Below the pieces are notes generated by a model. The model made no database searches and was not told the DNA's origin. It saw only the letters and a list, made by a program, of their open reading frames with translations. From the NCBI GenBank assembly GCA_963678375.2, contig OY782831.1, positions 2,232,001 through 2,296,000 on the forward strand: a stretch of 64,000 bases of DNA. The letters run 5' to 3'. How positions within the stretch are numbered: position 1 is the stretch's first letter; the number at the start of each line of letters is the position of its first letter. The translations under genes were made by a program, and so were the position numbers. The stretch comes from JAEKNW01 sp963678375. Lineage in GTDB: Bacteria; Cloacimonadota; Cloacimonadia; Cloacimonadales; JAFGVF01. Positions 9,314 to 18,446 of this stretch are shown one piece after another.

Positions 9314-11137
9314 ATGATTGAAATTGAATCACAAAATTATAATGAGCAAACAAGTTATAATAAACTTACTCTAAGATTCTATAGCAGTAAGCTACAGCTT
9401 GCTTTTAAAGATGCTAATATTCAGTCTTTTATCCAAAATGGAAGAATTGCCTTAATCGTATCTATATCAATTTATTTACTTTTTGGTTTGACTGACTTTT
9501 TTATAATATCAGATATATTTAAAGAAGCAATCATTATTAGATTTTCCATTGGAGCTATAATGGGTATTGGTAGCTTAATATTATCGTACTTTAATTTATT
9601 TTATAAATTTGGAGATAAAATTATCGGTTTTACAGTTTTAATGGCTGGTTCTTCCATCCTTTACATGATAATTGCAAGTAATAGCCCTTTAAAGAATTAC
9701 TACTATTTTGGTTTCTATATTGTAGTACTAGTTTCTAATGTCTTCTTTCGACAGTCTTTTCTCTCCTGTTTACTTTGGTCAATTTTATTCAGTTTTGCTT
9801 TTGAATTTACCACTTATATTACCTTAGGACTTAGTTACTTAAATCTATTAAATCATTGGTATTTTTACTCAGCTCTACTTATGCTATTAGTTAACTCCTA
9901 CAACTCAGAGAAGCATAGAATTAATGAATTTTTACTCAATAGAGAAATTGAATGGCATAACTACAACTTAAGAGATATTAATAATGAGCTAGACCAACTA
10001 GTAGCTAAAAAGACAGAAGAATTGCAAATTGCTTACGAAAATGAAAAGAAAGCAAGCTTACTTCAACATACCTTTTTGATGAATATATCACACCAAACAA
10101 GAACTCCTCTTAATTCTATAATTGGAATCTCTGAGAAATGGTATCTGGGTGAGAATAATACTTGTAGTATAGAAGATCTATCTAGAATCAATGAAAGCGG
10201 TAAAGAACTTCTAAGGATAATCGATGAGATAGCATTATACTCAAAAATTGAAGCTGACTCTCTTACGATTAAACATGAGGAGTTTAGTCTTTGTTCCTTG
10301 CTAACTAGACTCCAGAGATTTTACAAAGGAATCAATAAAAAAGAGATTCATTTGATTATAGCCCCTTCACTGGAGAATGACTACTTGCTTGTCTCTGATT
10401 CTCAGAAAATCTTTACCATCTTACAAAGTCTGCTTTTTACAGCTTATAAAAGGAGTTATAAAGGCAACATTATTATTACTTATGAAATAAGAGATAATGA
10501 AAAAATAATGTTTATGGTTACTGATGAGGGTCATCCCTTACCTAAAAACTTTGCTAAAGATATTCTTTCTAGTAACTGGATTGAGAATACCAAGAAAGTC
10601 TATTCAGAAAGCTTTGGAATCTCATTGACTAATAAGCTTAGTAGCTTTTTTGGTTCAGGATTTAATATAACTCAGCAAGAGGATGGAACATCTATATCTT
10701 TTGAAGTAAAGGCAAAAATTCTGAAAAGAAAAGGTCAAAGTTTACCAAAAGCTAGCCAAGACTCCATTAATCTTACAGATTGCAGAATCTTGATTGTTGA
10801 AGACATAAAAATCAATTATATAATCCTTAAAAGAATTTTGCAAAAAAAAGGTGCTAAGATAGAATGGGCTATCGATGGACAGGAGGCTATTGAGAAAGTG
10901 ACTAAAAGTATGTATGGCATAATATTAATGGATATTCAAATGCCAAATATGAATGGAATTGAGGCTACCCAAAAGATTAGAAAACTTGGTATTCATACTC
11001 CAATTATAGCTCAAACTGCTAATATCTTAGCTGATGATAAAGATATTTGCCTTGAGGCTGGTTGTGATGATTATATCGGAAAACCAATCAATGCCCTTGA
11101 TCTTATTGATAAGGTGGCTAGCTATGTCAAATCTTAA
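9314..11137 (+). CDS. Hybrid sensor histidine kinase / response regulator with degenerate kinase core
   Basis: About 607 residues from the ATG at 9314, preferred over GTG 9305 because GAGGTG lies six bases upstream. Numbering below is from GTG 9305. Residues 45-200 form about six membrane helices, 205-250 a coiled coil, then an HisKA segment with His263 in SHQTRTPLN, an ATPase-like region, and a receiver domain (acidic pair Glu499/Asp500, phospho-acceptor Asp543 in LMDIQMP, Lys593 in GKP). The receiver looks intact. The kinase core does not: Gln follows the phospho-His where Glu/Asp is usual, no N-box Asn is seen, and the G1 box reads DEGHPLP instead of DxGxG. The ligand is unknown. It stands alone upstream of tmRNA. 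Confidence 0.85.
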   Translation: MIEIESQNYNEQTSYNKLTLRFYSSKLQLAFKDANIQSFIQNGRIALIVSISIYLLFGLTDFFIISDIFKEAIIIRFSIGAIMGIGSLILSYFNLFYKFGDKIIGFTVLMAGSSILYMIIASNSPLKNYYYFGFYIVVLVSNVFFRQSFLSCLLWSILFSFAFEFTTYITLGLSYLNLLNHWYFYSALLMLLVNSYNSEKHRINEFLLNREIEWHNYNLRDINNELDQLVAKKTEELQIAYENEKKASLLQHTFLMNISHQTRTPLNSIIGISEKWYLGENNTCSIEDLSRINESGKELLRIIDEIALYSKIEADSLTIKHEEFSLCSLLTRLQRFYKGINKKEIHLIIAPSLENDYLLVSDSQKIFTILQSLLFTAYKRSYKGNIIITYEIRDNEKIMFMVTDEGHPLPKNFAKDILSSNWIENTKKVYSESFGISLTNKLSSFFGSGFNITQQEDGTSISFEVKAKILKRKGQSLPKASQDSINLTDCRILIVEDIKINYIILKRILQKKGAKIEWAIDGQEAIEKVTKSMYGIILMDIQMPNMNGIEATQKIRKLGIHTPIIAQTANILADDKDICLEAGCDDYIGKPINALDLIDKVASYVKS

Positions 11138-11223
11138 ATATTTAATAAATAACTTGACTCAACAACAATTCTAACTATTATGTCATCGAAAGTTATTTAT
11201 TCTTGCAAATGTGTACCACTTTT

Positions 11224-11573
<350 letters not shown>

Positions 11574-11882
11574 GTCTTCGAAATGAACGAAGTGAATGAG
11601 AAGACTGACACGGCGTAGCATCTTTAGATGCGAAGACGGTCTTAGATTTATATTGCCTGGTTCGTTCATTACTACGCCTAGGCAGGCCAGGTTATGGGTC
11701 TGCAAATTAGTAATAAATAGAGATTATAAATATTGTTAACTAGATAGTGAATGAGAAGACTGATTTTAGTTACTAGATTCGTTCATTACTACGCCTAGGC
11801 AGGCCAATCTGAGTTTGCTATGTGTTTTGTATATTTTGTAATAAATGGTTATTATTATTTTTAGAAAAAGAGAGTAGGTTGT
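11574..11882 (+). repeat. tmRNA-flanking repeat units and GIY-YIG debris
   Basis: Non-coding stretch. GTGAATGAGAAGACTGA occurs twice (about 11590-11606 and 11747-11763). TTCATTACTACGCCTAGGCAGGCC also occurs twice (about 11662-11686 and 11781-11805). The second pair is enclosed by different complementary arms: CCTGG...CCAGG in copy 1, AGATT...AATCT in copy 2, as if a stem were conserved while its sequence changed. At about 11819 a short ATGTGTTTTGTATATTTTG frame looks like the start of a broken GIY-YIG ORF. This resembles degenerate insertion scar material behind an RNA gene. Confidence 0.5.
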
Positions 11883-12506
11883 ATGTATTATGTTAATATT
11901 TTAAAAAGTATCAATTATCCAGATAAATATTATACAGGTTATTCAACCGATTTAAAAAAGAGAATCCAGAAACACCTTTTATTGATTCATAAACTAGCAT
12001 TAGAATTTCCTAATTCAGGAAGTGTTAGAAAGGAGTTATTAAAACTATACAAAAAATTATATAAACGAGACAAATTAAATGAGAACATTGGAGTATTAAT
12101 TTCAATTGTAGCTGATTTAGCATTCAAAAATCCTTCTACATATCCTGTTTCTTCAGCAATTCTAAGTAAATTGTTTACTTTCATTAGTGACAATAAAAAG
12201 ACAGAGTATATGAATAAGCTAATAAAACGTTTCGATAGTATTCCAAACACAGGAATTGTTGATTTATGACTTCAACGAATAACTATTGCATCTGGTGTTG
12301 AAACAGAAAACGGATTTGATGAAATCTTATGTGATATAGTTTCAAAAGAGAAAAGTAACAATGAACTCTGGAATATCGACTGGTTACAGCCTAAATACAA
12401 GAATATTATCAAAAATACAAATATTATTGATAATGATATTATTAATGATTTAGATCCAACCATTGAAGTTGAAGAAGTTGAATTATTTATTGAGCATTCT
12501 TTATAA
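11883..12506 (+). pseudogene. Chimeric pseudogene: GIY-YIG N-terminus joined to reverse-transcriptase-like C-terminus
   Basis: The first ~31 codons read MYYVNILKS...YYTGYSTDLKKR, the start of a GIY-YIG nuclease domain. From about 11976 the frame continues as a different protein with TYPVSSAILSKL and IPNTGIVDL, a pattern I associate with the C-terminal part of RNA-directed DNA polymerase-like mobile or defence proteins. An in-frame TGA at 12268-12270 stands where the family pattern suggests Trp (before LQRIT), and the same frame stays open to TAA at 12504-12506. No RT catalytic YxDD is present. It therefore looks like two gene fragments fused by deletion, then hit by a nonsense mutation. RT assignment is moderate to low confidence. 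Confidence 0.5.
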
Positions 12507-12706
12507 GCTAAATTAAAATTATAGTAATTACACTTAGGGTTCGTAAAATACTTGAAACTTAATAAACTAACGGTCTTCATTTACATAAAACAATAACTTA
12601 ATACAATATTTAATATTCAATCTCCGTAGTCGTCCTACACTTCCAGTGAAAGGGTGGAAACGGAGTATGACTTCCAGAAACTCCAATGGGTTAATCATTC
12701 TGGTAA
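12507..12706. other. Non-coding stretch with a 44-nt hairpin
   Basis: No gene seen. At 12622-12665 CTCCGT and ACGGAG pair around an inner TTCCA...TGGAA, giving a two-level hairpin. It does not look like a terminator (no T-run) or an integron attC site. Purpose unknown. Confidence 0.35.
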
Positions 12707-13342
12707 TTATTGAACAAGTAAGCTGAACCAAAACAGTTCAGCTCTACAATATTTTATCCAAATTAACATATATATCATCAATTGATCTTGAGTTATTCCA
12801 ATATAACGTAATGTTACAGCCTGAGACGAGTGATTGAATATCTTCATAAGCAATGAGAGATCAACACCATTTTTGTAAGCGTGGTATCCAAACGTCTTTC
12901 TTAACGTATGAGTCCCAATTTTCTCTTTTATTCCTGAACGATAACCATAATCGTTTAGGAATTGCCACACATATTGTCTTGTCCAAGGAATATTCTCTCC
13001 AGCAACATTATTTGATTCAGAACGAAACAGAAAATCTGTTATCTGAGGATTATCTTTTTCTAAAAGTCGGATAATAGACTCTTGCACATTTTTGGAAAAT
13101 CTAAATTTCTTGGTCTTTCCGGTTTTCTTTTCTGTGATCGTTACGAATTTTCGGATAGTCGGATTTTCTTCAATTTCATCAAACAGGTTTATCCAACGTA
13201 AATTCAGAATGTCGGAAATCGGCAAACCCGTCTTTAATCCAATTTCAAATAGAGTAAATTCCTTTATCTTATTTTCCTTCTTTAACAATTTCTTCATTTT
13301 TGCTAGCTTTTTCAAATCACGAATAGGTTCTACATAATTCAT
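12707..13342 (-). pseudogene. Small tyrosine recombinase, probably inactive
   Basis: A 211-residue catalytic-domain-only integrase. The C-terminal triad region is clear: HTLRKTFGYH (HxxR), FNHSS (second His) and the nucleophile Tyr in LRYIGIT. The first catalytic Arg should lie in a TGLRIS-type motif, but the sequence is TGLPISDILNLRW, so Arg I is replaced by Pro. After ITQD a one-base loss shifts the frame. The alternative frame reads SIDDIYVNL and stops at 12744-12746, as expected for the family, so the last ~25 residues here are spurious. Position next to tmRNA suggests it once drove integration of the island. Confidence 0.7.
12721..12743 (-). terminator. Hairpin at the 3' end of the recombinase
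   Basis: Perfect 8-bp inverted repeat AGCTGAAC / GTTCAGCT with a 7-nt loop, just past the original stop of the recombinase. There is no long T-run, so it may act only as a weak terminator or 3' stabiliser. Confidence 0.4.
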
Positions 13343-13704
13343 ATAGTTGCTCCTTAATTAACTTATTGAGCGTATTTGCTCGTTATGGAATGTAAAAAGA
13401 TGAAGCAGTTCTATTTACTTCACCTTTAAAAGTCCCTATCTATATGAATAATATGTAGTTATATGTTTTTTCTTTACTTTACACAAGGTGATTGAGGAAA
13501 GTTAAACATTAGTTTGATTAAATTGATAAAAATTTACCTAAAGATATTTATTCAAATAAAATTGTTATAATCGCAAAATTAAATCAAGTTATAAAAGTAT
13601 TAAATCGACTACTTTCTTTTGAAAATATAAACTATGATTATCTTCTAAAAATCAAACCATTATCTATTTATACTAAAATAATCTTCAAACCTAGTTTATC
13701 ATAA
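13343..13704 (+). pseudogene. Intergenic stretch with possible C-terminal gene remnant
   Basis: Between recombinase and RiPP operon. From about 13525 a plus-strand frame (NLPKDIYSNK ... LLKIKPLSIYTKIIFKP) runs to TAA at 13702-13704 with protein-like composition but no start codon. It looks like the 3' tail of a deleted gene and overlaps the end of the convergent chorismatase-like gene by a few bases. The rest of the stretch shows nothing recognisable. Confidence 0.3.
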
Positions 13705-14865
13705 ATATACAGGAAAATTATTATTCTCATCAAAAACTGAGACACATTCAATTTCAACAAGCCACCCTGGTCTACAAACTTTACCTTTTACAATTATAAA
13801 TGGAATAGATTTCGGGAAAAAATTATGGATGTTCGAAAAAACTTCGTAAGAATCAGATAAATTCCTAATATAAACGGTCATGCTTTTTATTGATTTAGTA
13901 TCAGTTCCAGCATTCATTAATATATAGTTAATATTTCTATGTATAATTTTTAATTGTCCCACAATATTGTTTGAATGCATTATTTCCCCATTGAAGTTAA
14001 TACTAGCTGTTCCTGAAACAAAAACATGGGCTCTATCTCCATACTTTATTTTTGTTGCTCTTTCAAACGTTACTCCATATTTTTCAGTTGATCCAATATA
14101 TTTATCGTTTCTAATATACTCGATTTGCTCTTTTTTCAACCCCTCTATCATCAAGTAATAGAGAGATATAACTAATTTTTCATTAATACTATGACCTTCG
14201 ATTCCTGTACTTGAAATATAATGTGTGTTGTTTGTTAAATCATTTTTAGCAAAAATTTCCTTTCTACCTTTCACAATATCAGAATAATTTAGATCAATGT
14301 CTCGTATATACAGCCATGATCTAATCAAGGAGGAATGAACATCTAAATTAAATTTCCTAAGATCTAAGAACACCCTTTCAAAGCTCTTAATTGTTTGAGT
14401 GTAACCTTCAAAAGCACTTAGATTAATTTCTAAATTATTACTTATTTTTAAACAATAATTACGCCCATTAACGAATAAATGACTCATACTTACTTCTTTA
14501 GTCAGAGCTCCACTCATGAGGTTGATGTGATAGCTTTCTATAGAATACTTTTGATTAAATATAGGGGCTTGTTCTATAATAAAAAAAAATGTATTCTGCC
14601 TTTCTTTCGTAATCTCAAATATTTCTTTTTTATTATTAATAATATCATCAGTATAAATCTTCAACCAAACTTCACTGTTAATAGATAAAGATATAGAAGA
14701 TAAGAAGTCATCATAGGCACTTATCATCTTAATCAACTGATTTTTTTCATCCAGGAAGTTACTTTGAGTAGAAATAAATAATTCAGTACAATGTGTGTTA
14801 ACATAACTTGATATTTTGAAAGATAATAAGGGGTTGTCGTTAAATTCATTAGTGGTAAAAGACAT
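13699..14865 (-). CDS. Chorismatase (FkbO/Hyg5)-like protein with RidA-like half
   Basis: Last gene of the RiPP operon, about 388 residues. The ATG at 14865 is preferred because AGGA lies six bases upstream; an ATG at 14880 overlaps the previous stop as ATGA. The middle resembles FkbO/Hyg5-type chorismatases (SWLYIRDIDLNYSDI, then STGIEG). The C-terminal third has a YjgF/RidA-like pattern (FERATKI, HVFVSGTASIN, NAGTD, YIRN). Chorismatases split chorismate into a dihydroxycyclohexadiene or hydroxybenzoate. Such a product could decorate the peptide, but that is inference. Conservation is limited and catalytic residues could not be verified, so a different small-molecule substrate is possible. 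Confidence 0.55.
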   Translation of the reverse strand: MSFTTNEFNDNPLLSFKISSYVNTHCTELFISTQSNFLDEKNQLIKMISAYDDFLSSISLSINSEVWLKIYTDDIINNKKEIFEITKERQNTFFFIIEQAPIFNQKYSIESYHINLMSGALTKEVSMSHLFVNGRNYCLKISNNLEINLSAFEGYTQTIKSFERVFLDLRKFNLDVHSSLIRSWLYIRDIDLNYSDIVKGRKEIFAKNDLTNNTHYISSTGIEGHSINEKLVISLYYLMIEGLKKEQIEYIRNDKYIGSTEKYGVTFERATKIKYGDRAHVFVSGTASINFNGEIMHSNNIVGQLKIIHRNINYILMNAGTDTKSIKSMTVYIRNLSDSYEVFSNIHNFFPKSIPFIIVKGKVCRPGWLVEIECVSVFDENNNFPVYL

Positions 14866-14876
14866 AAGTTTTCCTT

Positions 14877-15743
14877 TCATTTTTGTTCCAAATCATCAAC
14901 AATTTGCAATATGAGATTGTTCACAGAAGAATTAACAAAAAAATTTTTTTCATTACAGTATAATTTGATAATGTTATCGCCAACAGTTTCTTCTATCTTG
15001 ATAGAAAACTTTTCATTTTCAACATAATAATATTTGTCATCAACAGATATTTCATTATTTCCTACAATGAAACTCCACTTATTTGAATCAGAGTTTTCGT
15101 CGTTTATAAATTCTATCACTATATTACCAAGATTATATTTAAGTTCAATGTAGCACTCAATCTCAGCTCTTGAGTAACTAAACTGAGTACAATCTATACC
15201 AATCACTTTCATCGTCGGCAATAAATCACTAAACATTTCAAGATAGTGAGGTAATGAATCACGTACTATCCCATTTTTTGATTTTGTTAAATATGTTTTT
15301 CCTTTATTATATATTTTGGAAAAATTACATTTTACAACTACATGAACACTCCCATAAGATTCCTGGAGTAGTTTTTGTATCTCTTTGTAATAATTGTATT
15401 GGTGTCTAGAATAATATAATGACACGTTTTTACTTAGTAACTTGATGCCTGGTTTATTTATTATAATCAAATGATCAGAGTTCTTAAATAAAAAGGAGTA
15501 ACTGTTAAGACTAATGGGAGGAATTGAAAAAATAAATAGATCTATTTTCTTGTGTTTAATAGGATCATAATTTAATACAGTGTCTAACTCTATTCTATCA
15601 GAATACGTTTTTACACTTTTTAAGCGATTTAAATCAGAATCTATAATAGAATGAATAATGAATCTTTCATCAAAAAGGAGTTCAATGAAGATAGAAAAAC
15701 CAGCAAGTCCAATACCAACAAAACAGACATTCACTTTATTCAT
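14877..15743 (-). CDS. Gfo/Idh/MocA-like NAD(P)-binding oxidoreductase
   Basis: About 288 residues with an N-terminal Rossmann start VNVCFVGIGLAGFS (GxGxxG) and a second strand ending in IIDSD. The next segment contains IINKPG, matching the EKP-type motif of Gfo/Idh/MocA dehydrogenases with Asn for Glu. The conserved Lys is therefore present, the Glu is not. The start used is ATG 15743, overlapping the end of the B12 radical SAM gene by 8 bp; ATG 15755 is an alternative. It probably works in the RiPP pathway as an oxidoreductase on a peptide or a small cofactor-derived substrate. Confidence 0.55.
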   Translation of the reverse strand: MNKVNVCFVGIGLAGFSIFIELLFDERFIIHSIIDSDLNRLKSVKTYSDRIELDTVLNYDPIKHKKIDLFIFSIPPISLNSYSFLFKNSDHLIIINKPGIKLLSKNVSLYYSRHQYNYYKEIQKLLQESYGSVHVVVKCNFSKIYNKGKTYLTKSKNGIVRDSLPHYLEMFSDLLPTMKVIGIDCTQFSYSRAEIECYIELKYNLGNIVIEFINDENSDSNKWSFIVGNNEISVDDKYYYVENEKFSIKIEETVGDNIIKLYCNEKNFFVNSSVNNLILQIVDDLEQK

Positions 15744-17031
15744 AAAACATTTCATAACATTTGAAGGTTATATCTCTTATTTGTTTTTCAGAAAGCTCTT
15801 TAGTTCTTACATGAATAAAGTCAGCACAATCAAGTTCTTCATACCAATAAGGATTCTCAATGTAATAACCATATTTTTCAGGATTGTTGTAAATATCAGT
15901 CCCAGGTCGAATTTCAATTGAATTAAACGTTGCAATTGTAGGTTTTATTACATCCCTAAGAAATTTTACATTAGAAAGTATTTCTTTCTCAGTTTGACCT
16001 GCACAACCAACTATCATTGAAGAATGAAATTCTATTCCTAATTTCTTTAGAGTGTTTGTTGCTTTAATTTGGGTTTCAAGAGTTGATCCTTTTCCCATTG
16101 ACTTAAGAGTATCATTATTGAAAGTTTCAAATCCGATAAATGTTCTATACATACCTGCTTGTTTCATTTTACTAAGTATGTCCTCATCTATATCAACTAT
16201 ACGTAGATTGCAAGTCCAATCAAAATGAATATTCTCATTTATTATTATATCACAAAGGTGATCAATTCTGTCTCTATCAGCTAAAAAAGTATCATCTCCA
16301 AAAAAAATTGACTTAAAGCCTAATCTAAGACATTCTTCTATTTCCTCTTTTACATGAAGAACAGAATGTGACCTAAATGTTCTTCCTATCTTGCATGCTG
16401 AGCAAAAAGAACAGTTATTTTTACAACCACGTGACGTCATTATAACAGTTTCATAGTCATTCTTAACATATTTATCGATATCGAAAATAGATCTATCAGG
16501 ATAACCTAACAAATCTAAATTGGTAATAGGACTAGAAGGTTCATTGTCTTGGATCACATTCTCGTTTTTAAATACCAAATTTGGAATCTTTGACAGATTC
16601 TCGTAAGTTTCGACTTTATCTCGAATCACCTGAATTAAAAGAGCAAAAGAAATCTCTGAATCAAATTTTATTATATAGTCAATGAAGGAGTGCCTACTTA
16701 AAGTATCTTTTGCCGTGAATGTAACATGTACTCCTCCGAAAATAACTTTAAGATTTTTATTATAGCTCTTTATTTTTTTCGCATAATACAATGCACGACT
16801 ATAAGTTTGAGTCACACAGGTAAATGCATACACAACATTATCTCCGTTTATTTTGACTTTTTCTTCTAAGATAGCAGAAGGATTTAGTAATATAGGCATA
16901 TCTATAAGTTCAACCTGAATTCCTTCAATATTTTTTAAATTTGAGGTAATATATCCTATACCTAAAGGTGGATGCTTGATTGTTAAAGAATCATCAATTG
17001 GACTAGATGGATTTATGAATATTATTTTCAT
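15736..17031 (-). CDS. B12-binding radical SAM enzyme
   Basis: 431 residues. Residues 1-140 form a cobalamin-binding-type Rossmann domain (PPLGIGYITS, then GGVHVTF). The radical SAM core begins near 195 with the 4Fe-4S motif Cys203-x3-Cys207-x2-Cys210 in SRGCKNNCSFC. The layout B12 domain plus radical SAM is that of class B methylases and related RiPP enzymes, which methylate unactivated carbons or rearrange rings. It follows the SPASM-type enzyme by 1 bp and overlaps the next gene, so it is part of the operon. Substrate is inferred to be the 21-residue precursor. Confidence 0.85.
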   Translation of the reverse strand: MKIIFINPSSPIDDSLTIKHPPLGIGYITSNLKNIEGIQVELIDMPILLNPSAILEEKVKINGDNVVYAFTCVTQTYSRALYYAKKIKSYNKNLKVIFGGVHVTFTAKDTLSRHSFIDYIIKFDSEISFALLIQVIRDKVETYENLSKIPNLVFKNENVIQDNEPSSPITNLDLLGYPDRSIFDIDKYVKNDYETVIMTSRGCKNNCSFCSACKIGRTFRSHSVLHVKEEIEECLRLGFKSIFFGDDTFLADRDRIDHLCDIIINENIHFDWTCNLRIVDIDEDILSKMKQAGMYRTFIGFETFNNDTLKSMGKGSTLETQIKATNTLKKLGIEFHSSMIVGCAGQTEKEILSNVKFLRDVIKPTIATFNSIEIRPGTDIYNNPEKYGYYIENPYWYEELDCADFIHVRTKELSEKQIRDITFKCYEMFYE

Positions 17032-17032
17032 T

Positions 17033-17926
17033 TTAAAAACTCTTACACCCTGAACTTGAATCTTTTACTATTTTTTCCCATATATTGAAAATCGGTTCAT
17101 CATAATAATTTCCGACAATCTCATGACTGAAATTACAAGCCCTAACATCTCCATAAATATCTATCGAAATAAAGAAATCTCCTTTATTGCAAATATTCTG
17201 CCCTTCAAATAGCTTCTGCTCTTTCATAGATTTCCAGTTAATCGAATCGCTATATTGGTTCAGTCTAAAGTCGTGTGTAAGTATATCAATTTCATCTTTA
17301 TACTTATCTATTATACGTATAAATCTTTTTATATCAATACACTGTAAGATTGATTGATTTCTCTCAGTCAAAAGAGAAATCATAGTCATTTTCTTTTTTA
17401 TACAGAATTTTATGATACCTTCTATTTCATCGAAGTTGTTATTTGATACAGAAACAGAAACTCCTCTCCCTTTTATATCGCTTTCAGATAAGAAATTGAT
17501 AGCTTTCATCATCTTAGAAAATGCATTATTATTGTTTCTATTCAAGTTATGCTTCTCTTCTTGTAATGAGTCAATTGACAATAAGATTGTATTTATTCCA
17601 CAATTTCTTAAGTTATCAATTGATTCAACAGAGTTAATTAAAATTCCATTACTTATCAAAGTCTGATCAAATCCTTTTCCACTGCAATAACTAAAAACCT
17701 TTTCTTTTATCGAGCTTAGTAAAGTTTCACCATGAGAGTAAGTAATTGAAAAAGTATTTAGATGATATAATTGATCTATCAAGTCGAAATAGTTATTTAA
17801 GGACAACTTCTTTCTTGAATCATCATACCTCTCACGTGCATAACAATGATTACAAAGACAATTGCAATTATATGTTAGTCCAATGAATGCTTTATATGGG
17901 AAACGTTTATTTGTTATATTCTTCAT
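17033..17926 (-). CDS. Radical SAM peptide maturase with short SPASM-like tail
   Basis: 297 residues. The cluster motif is Cys21-x3-Cys25-x2-Cys28 (YNCNCLCNHCYA). The partial SPASM region near the C-terminus has ICNKGDFFISIDIYGDVRAC with two Cys, plus a last Cys in SSGCKSF. It is shorter than typical SPASM maturases (about 350-450), so the auxiliary cluster may be incomplete. PqqE-like enzymes of this type form C-C, thioether or other crosslinks in RiPPs and pair with PqqD-like proteins, one of which is encoded three genes upstream. It overlaps the kinase-like gene before it by 20 bp. Confidence 0.8.
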   Translation of the reverse strand: MKNITNKRFPYKAFIGLTYNCNCLCNHCYARERYDDSRKKLSLNNYFDLIDQLYHLNTFSITYSHGETLLSSIKEKVFSYCSGKGFDQTLISNGILINSVESIDNLRNCGINTILLSIDSLQEEKHNLNRNNNNAFSKMMKAINFLSESDIKGRGVSVSVSNNNFDEIEGIIKFCIKKKMTMISLLTERNQSILQCIDIKRFIRIIDKYKDEIDILTHDFRLNQYSDSINWKSMKEQKLFEGQNICNKGDFFISIDIYGDVRACNFSHEIVGNYYDEPIFNIWEKIVKDSSSGCKSF

Positions 17927-18446
17927 ATTTTTTTACTTCCAACAGTATTTTGTTTAGTCTGCTTTCTATCGATCCTGGAGGGATCTTAATAATTGTAATC
18001 CCTAATTTTTTATAGTAAAGTTCCAGCTCATAAGCAAGTTTCTCTGAATATTTTACTTCTCTTTGTGTACAATTACCAATCCCATACTCAAAAGATAGTT
18101 CAATAAAAAAAATAATATCATACGAAAAATTTTTACTTTGATCAATTGCCTTAGTTGAAATATCTTGTTTAAGTATATTTGCATAAACAAAATGATCGTG
18201 AATACATCTATCTAAAAAAACTCTATCCCTTGAAGGATCTATATTAAGTTCTCTTCTTATTTGAATATTAAGAATAATCTCCTCAGCTCCACTACTATCC
18301 AATGGAAATAAGTTCCCTTTTGCTCGCTCAACATAAAGAAAGTCAGACGCTGATTCTCTTATAATCTCATAACCTGCAAGTTGTAAAGCTAAAATTAATG
18401 AAGTTTTTCCGACTCCATTACCACCTGTTAAGACATACTTAAACAT
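17907..18446 (-). CDS. AAA_28-type P-loop kinase-like protein
   Basis: About 179 residues from ATG 18446 (GGGA six bases upstream; an in-frame TTG at 18458 lies farther back). It begins MFKYVLTGGNGVGKTSLI, a Walker A, followed by an AAA_28/NadR-like pattern: AGYEIIRESASDF, then DRVFLDRCIHDH resembling the DRG/DRS segment of nucleoside kinases. Its start overlaps the preceding P-loop gene by 19 bp. In the RiPP operon it could phosphorylate the peptide, a nucleoside or an intermediate; no closer substrate is visible. Confidence 0.65.
   Translation of the reverse strand: MFKYVLTGGNGVGKTSLILALQLAGYEIIRESASDFLYVERAKGNLFPLDSSGAEEIILNIQIRRELNIDPSRDRVFLDRCIHDHFVYANILKQDISTKAIDQSKNFSYDIIFFIELSFEYGIGNCTQREVKYSEKLAYELELYYKKLGITIIKIPPGSIESRLNKILLEVKKYEEYNK

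Noticed and set aside
12268..12270. TGA read as Trp in the RT-like frame, implying a changed genetic code
   Set aside because: Clear genes here end in TGA (for example at 25339-25341 and 31019-31021), and TGG is used for Trp in the same frame, so this is a nonsense mutation.
12622..12665. Integron attC site near the recombinase
   Set aside because: The hairpin lacks the RYYYAAC/GTTRRRY core sites, and the recombinase is not an integron integrase (no extra insert near the HxxR region).
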